Source: Rhizobiaceae bacterium
GTDB taxonomy: Bacteria; Pseudomonadota; Alphaproteobacteria; Rhizobiales; Rhizobiaceae
Reading direction: 5' to 3'
NCBI GenBank assembly: GCA_014380965.1
Contig: JACMIV010000331.1
Location: 1 to 9,445, forward strand
Length of the DNA stretch: 9,445 bases
Shown: positions 1 to 5,462 of the stretch, in pieces
Numbering within the stretch: the stretch's first letter is position 1
Layout of the letters: the number at the start of each line of letters is the position of its first letter
Notes under the pieces: generated by a model
Told to the model about the DNA's origin: nothing
Databases searched by the model: none
Seen by the model: only the letters and a program-made list of their open reading frames with translations
Program-made: the position numbers and the translations under genes

Positions 1-1505
1 CCCATGTACTGGTTGTTGAGAATGAAGATCTTGATCGGCGCGCCGAACTGGATCGCCGTCGACATCTCCTGCAGCATCATCTGGATCGAGGCGTCGCCCG
101 CGATGTCGATGACGAGCGCATCCGGATGCGCGATCTGGACGCCGAGCGCGGCAGGTAGGCCATAGCCCATCGTCCCGAGTCCACCGGAGGTCATCCAGCG
201 GTTCGGCTCCTCGAACCTGTAGAACTGCGCCGCCCACATCTGGTGCTGGCCGACCTCGGTCGTGATGTAGGTGTCGCGGTCCTTGGTCAGCTCGTAGAGC
301 CGCTCGACCGCATATTGCGGCATGATGACCTTGTCGTCCGCGCGGTAGGCGAGGCAGTTGCGCCCGCGCCAGCCGTCGATGCGCTTCCACCATTCGGCCA
401 GCGCCTCGCGGTCGGTCGCCGGCGTCTCGGCCTTCCAGAGCTTGACCATGTCGGCCAGCACATGGGCGACGTCGCCGATGATCGGCAGCTCGACATGGAC
501 GATCTTGTTGATCGAGGACGGGTCGATATCGATGTGGATCTTCTTCGACTTCGGCGAGAACCCATCGAGACGGCCGGTGATGCGGTCGTCGAAGCGCGCG
601 CCGATGCAGAGCATGACGTCGCAATCGTGCATCGCGAGGTTGGCCTCGTAGGTCCCGTGCATGCCGAGCATGCCGAGCCAGTTCGCTCCAGACGCCGGAT
701 AGGCGCCGAGGCCCATCAGCGTCGAGGTGATCGGGATGCCGGTCAGCTCGACGAGCTCGCGCAGCAGCCGCGAGGCTTCGGGCCCGGAGTTGATGACGCC
801 GCCCCCGGAATAGATGACCGGGCGCTTGGCATTCGCCAGCATCTCGACGGCTGCACGAATGCGTCCCGCCTCCGCGTCGAGCTGCGGGCGGTAGCTCTCG
901 TGGGCGAGGATCGTCTCCGGCGGCGTATAGGTGCCGGTCGCGAACTGGACGTCCTTCGGGATGTCGACGACGACCGGGCCCGGGCGGCCCGTTGTCGCGA
1001 CATGGAAAGCTTCATGCAGGATGCGGGAGAGATCCTCGACGTTCTTCACCAGCCAATTGTGCTTGGTGCAGGGCCGCGTGATGCCGACCGTGTCGCATTC
1101 CTGGAAGGCGTCCGAGCCGATCAGCGTCGTCGGCACCTGCCCGGTGATACAGACGAGCGGAATGGAATCCATGAGCGCGTCCTGGAGCGCGGTGACCATG
1201 TTGGTCGCGCCCGGCCCGGAGGTGACGAGGACGACGCCCGGTCTTCCGGTGGAGCGGGCATAGCCCTCGGCCGCGTGCCCGGCGCCCTGCTCGTGGCGAA
1301 CGAGGATATGCTTGACGTCGCTCTGCTGGAACAGGGCGTCGTAGATCGGCAGCACGGCACCGCCCGGATAGCCGAAAAGGTGCTCGACACCGTGATCCTT
1401 CATCGCCTGGATCACCATCTGCCCCCCCGTCATCTTCCGGGCGCCCGGATGGATCGGGCTCTTGGTCTTCTCGTATGTCTTCGAAACTGTCTGGGCGGCG
1501 GTCAT
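1..1505 (-). CDS. ilvI: Acetolactate synthase large (catalytic) subunit, 3' end cut by window edge
   Basis: Thiamine-diphosphate enzyme that condenses two pyruvates to acetolactate, or pyruvate with 2-oxobutyrate, the first common step of valine, leucine and isoleucine synthesis; it normally works with a small regulatory subunit (IlvH/IlvN) in the cytoplasm. The reading frame is open to the left edge, giving 501 complete codons; family members have about 590 residues, so roughly 90 are missing. Visible signatures: FGYPGGAVLPIYD (about 44-56), the catalytic glutamate E72 in RHEQGAGHAAEGYAR, SGPGATN (96-102), QECDTVGITRPCTKHNW (135-151), and the ThDP/Mg motif from GDAS (470-473) to NNQYM (497-501). 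The chosen ATG (1503-1505) gives about 25 residues before MTGGQMVIQAMK; the internal ATG at residue 25 is an alternative start. A weak AGGAAACGGA lies upstream. The 236-base leader contains an attenuator, described separately. ilvH would be expected just left of the window (inference). The name ilvB is equally used for this gene. Confidence 0.97.
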   Translation of the reverse strand, partial: MTAAQTVSKTYEKTKSPIHPGARKMTGGQMVIQAMKDHGVEHLFGYPGGAVLPIYDALFQQSDVKHILVRHEQGAGHAAEGYARSTGRPGVVLVTSGPGATNMVTALQDALMDSIPLVCITGQVPTTLIGSDAFQECDTVGITRPCTKHNWLVKNVEDLSRILHEAFHVATTGRPGPVVVDIPKDVQFATGTYTPPETILAHESYRPQLDAEAGRIRAAVEMLANAKRPVIYSGGGVINSGPEASRLLRELVELTGIPITSTLMGLGAYPASGANWLGMLGMHGTYEANLAMHDCDVMLCIGARFDDRITGRLDGFSPKSKKIHIDIDPSSINKIVHVELPIIGDVAHVLADMVKLWKAETPATDREALAEWWKRIDGWRGRNCLAYRADDKVIMPQYAVERLYELTKDRDTYITTEVGQHQMWAAQFYRFEEPNRWMTSGGLGTMGYGLPAALGVQIAHPDALVIDIAGDASIQMMLQEMSTAIQFGAPIKIFILNNQYM

Positions 1506-1632
1506 CGTCTTCGTCCGTTTCCTGGGATCGCCCGATCCGCGGCCCTCGTCTCGTCGGAGGGCGTCGCTGCCGGAGGGGCTGCAAATCGAATGGGCGGGGT
1601 TGAACTCGAGGATCTGTCGAAATCGCAGGCAA

Positions 1633-1656
1633 TAAAAAAGGCCCCTGAAGGGCCTT
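1633..1656 (-). terminator. Attenuator terminator of the ilv leader
   Basis: Read on the minus strand, AAGGCCC-TTCAG-GGGCCTT forms a 7-bp GC-rich stem with a 5-base loop (1638-1656), immediately followed by TTTTA. It lies 128 bases upstream of the ilvI start and 35 bases after the leader peptide stop. This is a classic rho-independent terminator placed inside the 5' leader, so its purpose is conditional termination before ilvI. Confidence 0.9.
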
Positions 1657-1661
1657 GGGCA

Positions 1662-1712
1662 GCGCACACGTGGCTTTCGCCGGCCGGTCCTCAGACCGTC
1701 TCGCGTGTGCGC
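1662..1712 (-). promoter_or_regulatory. Pause (1:2) stem and antiterminator segment of the ilv attenuator
   Basis: In the leader RNA GCGCACACG (1704-1712, codons 10-13 of the leader peptide) is perfectly complementary to CGTGTGCGC (1662-1670), a 9-bp stem. Enclosed in it is a second perfect hairpin CGGTC-TGAG-GACCG (1685-1698) that includes the leader stop codon. The segment CTGAGG (1689-1694) can instead pair with CCTTCAG (1645-1651) in the 5' arm and loop of the terminator, 6 pairs including one G-U. That pairing would block the terminator, so it is the best antiterminator I can find by eye. The mutually exclusive pairings fit ribosome-controlled attenuation; the 1:2 stem is clear, the antiterminator is inferred. 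Confidence 0.7.
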
Positions 1713-1741
1713 TCTCGTACTACAATAAGGTTCTTTGTCAT
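1691..1741 (-). CDS. ilv leader peptide (attenuation sensor), 16 residues
   Basis: A 17-codon open frame reads MTKNLIVVRERTRETV and ends in TGA at 1691-1693. Codons 5-8 are Leu-Ile-Val-Val (CTT ATT GTA GTA, 1718-1729) and the last residue is Val, so 5 of 16 residues are the end products of the ilvI pathway. It is followed by a paused-hairpin region and an intrinsic terminator ahead of ilvI, the arrangement of a ribosome-mediated attenuator as known for ilv, leu and trp operons. By analogy, ribosomes lacking charged Leu/Ile/Val tRNA stall at codons 5-8, cover codons 10-13 (the first arm of the downstream stem) and let transcription continue into ilvI. An AGGAGG lies 15 bases upstream, too far for usual spacing, and it falls inside the predicted promoter spacer. 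Translation therefore probably begins on a leaderless mRNA. The peptide itself may have no function beyond sensing. Confidence 0.85.
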   Translation of the reverse strand: MTKNLIVVRERTRETV

Positions 1742-1777
1742 AATGGAGTTTGTAAACCTCCTGACGGATTGCGTCAA
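1741..1777 (-). promoter_or_regulatory. Sigma70-like promoter of the ilv leader, predicted start at the leader AUG
   Basis: On the minus strand TTGACG (1772-1777) and TACAAA (1749-1754) are separated by exactly 17 bases, matching 5 of 6 and 4 of 6 positions of the housekeeping consensus. Seven bases separate the -10 element from the A of the leader ATG at 1741, the usual distance to a transcription start. This places the start at or within a base or two of the AUG. The AGGAGG at 1757-1762 lies between the -35 and -10 elements, so it would not be transcribed. Confidence 0.65.
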
Positions 1778-1790
1778 TGCCGCAATCCGT
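1764..1790. promoter_or_regulatory. Perfect palindrome over the ilv -35 element, candidate operator
   Basis: ACGGATTGCG and CGCAATCCGT form a perfect inverted repeat with 10-bp arms around a 7-base centre. The centre (1777) lies about 36 bases upstream of the predicted transcription start and the repeat overlaps the -35 hexamer. Because it lies upstream of the predicted start it should act as DNA, as a dimer-binding site, rather than as RNA. I do not recognise the binding protein; an Lrp/AsnC-type or other amino-acid regulator would fit the context but this is inference. It could alternatively be a hairpin at the 3' end of the DUF1206 transcript, though no T-tract follows it. Confidence 0.6.
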
Positions 1791-1833
1791 GCTTTCGCAG
1801 GACCCGTGGAGGTGGAGTCCAGCGCCCGCGTTT

Positions 1834-2643
1834 TTACGTGGCGGGCCGAAGGTGAATACGCCGATAGCGAGCCTGCGCGAGGGCGTAGACGCCAAAGGAC
1901 ACGAGGCCGAGCCCGGTCACGGCGAGATAGACCCAGCCGAAGGTCCAGCCAGCCATCGCCCGCAGCGCCGTCTCGAGCCCCGGAGTCTCCCCACCGTCAT
2001 AGGATGCGGCACCCGTGAACACGAGGAAGCCGAGGAGGATGAAGGTAAAGCCCCGCGCGATGAGGCCGAAACGGCAGACGGGTCGCAGCCACGAGGCCTC
2101 GGGCGGCAACGTCATGTATTTCTCGAACCCCGCCTGGACTCCCTTCACCACGTGAGCTGCGCCGACGCCAACGAGAAGCGCAGCGATGATATACGTCGCC
2201 GCGACACCATAACCTGCGTCATACGCGGCCGAGATGGCGTCGCTGACCACTCCGCCGCCGCCCGATCGCGCTCCGGCGGCGAGCAGGCCGGCAAAGACCG
2301 CGAGCGCACCGTAGGAAAGACCGCTCGCGAAGAGCCCGATGCGGACCACGATCCCCTTGGCTCCCGTGCCGTGCCGGTCGAAGTCGAATGTCGCCTGCAT
2401 CAGCCGCCAGATCGCGAAGGCGCCGAGCGCTGCGACGAGCACGACCAGAAGAGCGATTCCGCCGACGGAGCCGAAGACCTGCTCCACCGCGTCCTTCGAA
2501 CCCATCGGCTGCGCCGTCGAGTAGGCGGCCTTGGCGGCGAAATAGCCGATGATGAGGTAGACTGCCCCGCGCGCGACGTATCCCGCACGCGCCGCCTTCT
2601 CGATGGGCGTGCGATGCTGGTGAAGAACGTCGGTGGCGGACAT
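1834..2643 (-). CDS. DUF1206 family integral membrane protein, 269 residues
   Basis: Hydrophobic protein made of three tandem copies of the DUF1206 unit, each a pair of membrane helices, six helices in total. Each copy opens with a related block: AARAGYVARGAVYLIIGY (18-34), VRIGLFASGLSYGALAV (100-116) and CRFGLIARGFTFILLGF (190-206). The second helices are at about 62-83, 147-170 and 232-256. A Gly-rich stretch (127-133) lies in the middle pair. DUF1206 proteins have no established function; I infer only an inner-membrane location. The ATG at 2641-2643 is preceded by GGGAG at good spacing, so I prefer it to an in-frame start 24 codons upstream (2715), which would almost touch the preceding gene. 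It follows the GGDEF gene by 73 bases on the same strand, so the two may be co-transcribed. The ilv promoter begins just beyond its stop codon. Confidence 0.88.
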   Translation of the reverse strand: MSATDVLHQHRTPIEKAARAGYVARGAVYLIIGYFAAKAAYSTAQPMGSKDAVEQVFGSVGGIALLVVLVAALGAFAIWRLMQATFDFDRHGTGAKGIVVRIGLFASGLSYGALAVFAGLLAAGARSGGGGVVSDAISAAYDAGYGVAATYIIAALLVGVGAAHVVKGVQAGFEKYMTLPPEASWLRPVCRFGLIARGFTFILLGFLVFTGAASYDGGETPGLETALRAMAGWTFGWVYLAVTGLGLVSFGVYALAQARYRRIHLRPAT

Positions 2644-2659
2644 GCGTAAGCTCCCTGGT

Positions 2660-2707
2660 GCCCGCGTCGGGCGCGATCCTCTGAACCTCCCGCGCCCGTC
2701 GAGGTTC
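2660..2707 (-). other. Two small hairpins between the GGDEF gene and the DUF1206 gene
   Basis: The 73-base gap holds two perfect inverted repeats: GAACCTC with GAGGTTC (2683-2689 and 2701-2707, 11-base loop) and GCCCG with CGGGC (2660-2664 and 2668-2672, 3-base loop). Neither is followed by a T-run, so they are not convincing intrinsic terminators. They could stabilise or process the mRNA end, or be chance in GC-rich DNA. Confidence 0.3.
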
Positions 2708-2716
2708 CGCGTCACG

Positions 2717-3505
2717 TCAGGCGCAGATGCGGTTTCGTCCGGCTTCCTTCGCTAGATAAAGGGCGACGTCGGCGCGCTTGTAGAGCGATGCGGTGGCCTC
2801 TCCGGGCTCCGCTAATGCAAGGCCTATCGACACGGTGATCCGAACGCGCACGTTCCCGACGTCGATCGCAAGCCGCTCGACGGCCAACCGCAGGCGGTCG
2901 GCGAAGGCGGTGAGATCGTCTGCGGCCATATCGGGCACGACCACGGCGAACTCCTCGCCGCCGAGCCGGGAGACGACATCGTGAAGCCGGGTGAACGCGG
3001 TCAGGCATCCCGCCACGGCCTTCAGAACGTCGTCGCCGACATCGTGGCCGTAGGTGTCGTTGATCCGCTTGAAATGGTCTAGATCGAGGATGAGGAGCCC
3101 CACGGGCCGGCCGCGCCGGCCGAACTCCGTCAGGAACTGCCCCAGCGCCTCGTCGAAATAGCGCCGGTTGAAGAGCCCCGTCATCGGATCGGTGAGCGCG
3201 GCACGCTCCATTTCCTTCGACCGGCGCCGCAGAACGTCGGCGAGAATGTGCAGCTTGCCCTGCTCCCGCTGCTGTTCACGCACGATCGGAAGCAGCAGAC
3301 ACGCCGCTACGAAGGCCGCAAGGCCAAGACACCACATGGCCCCCCGATAGAGCCAGAGGACGTAGGCGTCGGGCACAACCGGAACCGCTGCGACCGTCGT
3401 CGGATCGGACGCGAGGTGCCGGTGCCATTCGAACACGAACCCCGCCGCGCAAAGGAGCGCGACGAGCAGCACCAGGACGATGAGTTCCGCTTTGTTCAAC
3501 CGCAT
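2717..3505 (-). CDS. Membrane-anchored GGDEF diguanylate cyclase, 262 residues
   Basis: Predicted to make cyclic di-GMP from two GTP at the cytoplasmic face of the inner membrane. Two membrane helices (about 8-24 and 55-75) enclose a periplasmic segment of about 30 residues with no domain I recognise. A short charged, likely coiled-coil linker (about 76-102) leads to the GGDEF domain (about 103-262). The start of the domain is DPMTGLFNRRYFDEAL; metal- and substrate-binding signatures DLDHFKRIND (141-150) and the active-site loop GGEEF (182-186) are intact. RLHD (173-176), five residues before GGEEF, matches the RxxD inhibitory site for product feedback. The conserved VSIGLA and RADVALYLAKEAGRNRI blocks follow. 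There is no EAL domain. An active enzyme is therefore likely; the signal it senses is unknown. It lies 45 bases after miaA, and its best ribosome site (GAGGGA) is 14 bases from the ATG and inside a perfect hairpin. Confidence 0.93.
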   Translation of the reverse strand: MRLNKAELIVLVLLVALLCAAGFVFEWHRHLASDPTTVAAVPVVPDAYVLWLYRGAMWCLGLAAFVAACLLLPIVREQQREQGKLHILADVLRRRSKEMERAALTDPMTGLFNRRYFDEALGQFLTEFGRRGRPVGLLILDLDHFKRINDTYGHDVGDDVLKAVAGCLTAFTRLHDVVSRLGGEEFAVVVPDMAADDLTAFADRLRLAVERLAIDVGNVRVRITVSIGLALAEPGEATASLYKRADVALYLAKEAGRNRICA

Positions 3506-3518
3506 GTTGCCATGACCA

Positions 3519-3544
3519 TCCCTCGATTTCCGCGCCGAGGGATA
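3519..3544 (-). promoter_or_regulatory. Perfect hairpin covering the ribosome site of the GGDEF gene
   Basis: ATCCCTCG and CGAGGGAT form a perfect 8-bp inverted repeat with a 10-base loop, filling most of the 45-base gap between miaA and the GGDEF gene. In the minus-strand RNA the 3' arm contains GAGGGA, the only purine-rich candidate Shine-Dalgarno for the GGDEF gene (14 bases before its ATG). No T-run follows, so a terminator is unlikely. Folding would either hide the site or change its effective distance from the start. Whether it regulates translation is inference. Confidence 0.5.
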
Positions 3545-3550
3545 GAGGAT

Positions 3551-4498
3551 TCAGCCTTCGCGCTCCTTAATGCGATCGATCAAATGCGCGACATCCACCT
3601 CGCACGGCGCGCTGAGACGCGTCCAGTCGGCGTCGAACTGATGACGGAAGAACGTGTCCTGGCGCTTGGCATATTGCCGGGTCCGGGCGACCGCACGCTG
3701 CGTCGCAGTCTCCAAAGTCATGTGGCCCGCGAGAGCTGCGGCAAGTTCCGAAAGGCCGATCGCCTTGCCGGCCGTCGCCTCGAAAACGCCTGGAATCTCG
3801 CTCATCCGGCGCACTTCGTCGATGGCTCCGCCAGTCAGCATCGCGGAGAACCGCCTCGCGATACGCTCCCGCAGGGCCTCGCGGGACGGCGTCAGCACGA
3901 CCTTCATCGCACGGGTCGGATCGAGCAGCGGTGCGTTTCCGCCGCCCCGGAAAGTGCCGATCGGGCGACCGGTCGCGGCTATGATTTCAAGCGCCCGCGT
4001 AATGCGCTGCGGGTCCTGCGGCCGGATGCGCGCGGCGGACTCCGAATCTGATTTCTGCAACTCCTCGTAGAGTTTCTCCGGACCCTCGGCGACCATCCGA
4101 GCTCGCAGGCCATCGCGAATGTCAGGCGGAATCTCGGGCATGGCGTCGAGATTGCCGAGGAGAGCCTTGAAATAGAGCCCCGTGCCGCCGCAGACGATCG
4201 CGAGCTTCCCGGCGGCACGAAGCTCGGCAAGGACCGGCGCCACCTCCCGGGACCACAGGCCGACCGAGTAGGGCGCGGTCGGAGGAACGTGGCCGTAGAG
4301 GCGATGCGGCGCGGCTGCGAGATCGGCGTCGGACGGCCGGGCGGTCAACAGGCGCAGGCCGTCGTAGACCTGCATCGAGTCGGCATTGACGATCGTTCCG
4401 CCGGTCTCGCGCGCCAGCGCCAGCGCCAGCCGCGACTTGCCGCTCGCGGTAGGCCCCGCTATCAGGACCGCCTGAACCTTCACCTCGTTTCGAGACAT
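3551..4498 (-). CDS. miaA: tRNA dimethylallyltransferase, 315 residues
   Basis: Transfers the dimethylallyl group of DMAPP to the N6 of adenosine 37 in tRNAs that read UNN codons, the first step to ms2i6A. The P-loop GPTASGKS (15-22) binds the phosphates. NADSMQVY (38-45) carries the catalytic aspartate D40 and the tRNA-binding stretch. GGTGLYFKALL (104-114), RITRALEI (165-172), KAIG (245-248) and the C-terminal RTRQYAKRQDTFFR (272-285) are all family signatures, and the length is normal. I chose the ATG at 4496-4498; an upstream ATG at 4522 would add 8 residues and overlap the serB start, and a nearby GTG at codon 6 is also possible. No good Shine-Dalgarno is visible. Its start is 8 bases from the serB start on the other strand, so its promoter must lie inside serB. 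It is first in a same-strand run with the GGDEF and DUF1206 genes. Confidence 0.96.
   Translation of the reverse strand: MSRNEVKVQAVLIAGPTASGKSRLALALARETGGTIVNADSMQVYDGLRLLTARPSDADLAAAPHRLYGHVPPTAPYSVGLWSREVAPVLAELRAAGKLAIVCGGTGLYFKALLGNLDAMPEIPPDIRDGLRARMVAEGPEKLYEELQKSDSESAARIRPQDPQRITRALEIIAATGRPIGTFRGGGNAPLLDPTRAMKVVLTPSREALRERIARRFSAMLTGGAIDEVRRMSEIPGVFEATAGKAIGLSELAAALAGHMTLETATQRAVARTRQYAKRQDTFFRHQFDADWTRLSAPCEVDVAHLIDRIKEREG
4437..4465 (+). promoter_or_regulatory. Possible serB promoter inside the 5' end of miaA
   Basis: TTGCCG (4437-4442), a 17-base spacer and TATCAG (4460-4465) lie about 42 bases upstream of the serB ATG. Each hexamer matches four of six consensus positions. Because the two genes are divergent with almost no gap, a serB promoter must lie within miaA, and this is the best candidate I can see. 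GC-rich DNA gives such matches by chance, so confidence is low. Confidence 0.3.
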
Positions 4499-4506
4499 TT
4501 CATCCC

Positions 4507-5385
4507 ATGTTCGTCGCCACATTCATCTCCGGCCGCGCGGCGCCGGGACTGCCCGAAGCACTCGTGCGCGATCTCGCGGCGCAGCTTGGCGGCACGCCGG
4601 TTTGGCTGGAGCCGGGCATCGCCTGCGATATCCGGCTGGACGCCAAACCTTTCGCCGAGACATTGCGGGCCGTCGAGGCGACGGCACGGGAGGCGAAGCT
4701 CGACTGCGTGGTGCAGGAGGCGGCCGGACGGCGCAAGGGAATTTTGATCGCGGACATGGATTCCACCATGATCGGCGAGGAATGCATCGACGAGCTTGCC
4801 GCCTTTGTCGGGCTCAAGGACGAGGTCGCTGCGATCACCACGCGGGCGATGAACGGCGAAATCGCCTTCGAACCCGCCTTGATCGAGCGCGTGGCGTTGC
4901 TGAAGGGCCTGCCGGAGACGGTGATCGCGGACGTTCTCGCCCACCGCATCAGCTATGCGCCCGGCGGCGCCGAACTGGTCGCGACGATGCGCGCGAACGG
5001 CGCCTACGCCGCCCTCGTCTCGGGCGGCTTCACCGCCTTCACCTCCGTCGTCGCCGCGCATCTCGGCTTCGACGAGAACCGCGCCAACCGGCTCGACATC
5101 GAGGCAGGGTGCTTGGCCGGCACCGTTACGCCGCCGATCCTAGGTCGCGAGGCGAAGGTCGAGGCGCTGCTTCAGATCGCGGCGTCGCGAGGCCTGACGC
5201 CGAGCGACGCGATCGCCGTCGGCGACGGCGCGAACGATCTCGGCATGATCGGCGTCGCAGGAACGGGGGTCGCGATCCACGCCAAGCCGACTGTCGCCGC
5301 CGCCGCACCGTTCCACATCGATCACGGGGACCTGACGGCTCTCCTCTTCCTGCAGGGATACGCCGTTTCCGATTTCGTTACCTGA
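4507..5385 (+). CDS. serB: Phosphoserine phosphatase, 292 residues
   Basis: Hydrolyses L-3-phosphoserine to L-serine, the last step of serine synthesis, in the cytoplasm. An N-terminal regulatory region of about 75 residues precedes a HAD phosphatase domain. HAD motif I is DMDSTM (83-88): D83 is the nucleophile and D85 the acid/base; E91 of GEECIDEL helps bind substrate. Motif II is S172 in VSGGF, motif III is K217 in GREAK, and motif IV is GDGAND (239-244) with D240 and D244 for Mg. Length matches the long SerB form. It is the only plus-strand gene here, divergent from miaA and convergent with the Deg protease gene, whose stop lies 77 bases away; I see no clear terminator in that gap. The start fits the family N-terminus (MFVATFI), but the sequence before it (CGAGACATTTCATCCC) has only a weak ribosome site. 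Confidence 0.97.
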   Translation: MFVATFISGRAAPGLPEALVRDLAAQLGGTPVWLEPGIACDIRLDAKPFAETLRAVEATAREAKLDCVVQEAAGRRKGILIADMDSTMIGEECIDELAAFVGLKDEVAAITTRAMNGEIAFEPALIERVALLKGLPETVIADVLAHRISYAPGGAELVATMRANGAYAALVSGGFTAFTSVVAAHLGFDENRANRLDIEAGCLAGTVTPPILGREAKVEALLQIAASRGLTPSDAIAVGDGANDLGMIGVAGTGVAIHAKPTVAAAAPFHIDHGDLTALLFLQGYAVSDFVT

Positions 5386-5462
5386 GAGAACCGGCATCGC
5401 TCGATCGAAAATTCGGAGGCGAGACCACTCAAGGCCGTCGAATGTCGGAAAAGCCACGCGCG

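Noticed and set aside
1525..1562. Hairpins in the ilvI leader after the terminator (GGATC-N4-GATCC and GCCCTC-N9-GAGGGC)
   Set aside because: They have no T-run and do not clearly compete with the attenuator or hide a ribosome site; probably chance in GC-rich DNA.
1012..1632. 206-codon minus-strand frame in the ilvI 5' region
   Set aside because: It is a shifted-frame shadow of ilvI, rich in Arg/Asp/Pro; the frame with acetolactate synthase motifs explains the region.
243..2018. 591-codon open frame on the plus strand
   Set aside because: It runs antisense through ilvI, the leader and part of DUF1206. The product is Arg/Asp/Gly-rich without family resemblance, as expected for the mirror frame of a GC-rich gene.
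1777..2649. 290-codon open frame opposite the DUF1206 gene
   Set aside because: Charged, Arg/Glu/Asp-rich product with no recognisable domain; the minus-strand frame shows three matched membrane repeats and is the real gene.
3248..4051. 267-codon plus-strand frame across the GGDEF-miaA junction
   Set aside because: It is antisense to two genes with intact active-site motifs and has no coding-like features of its own.
4408..4432. Short GCCAGC tandem repeat in the miaA 5' region
   Set aside because: It encodes the Leu-Ala-Leu-Ala-Leu-Ala helix after the P-loop, normal for this protein, and is not a separate element.
5386..5462. Search for a bidirectional terminator between serB and the Deg protease gene
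   Set aside because: No stable stem with a T-run was found on either strand in these 77 bases.
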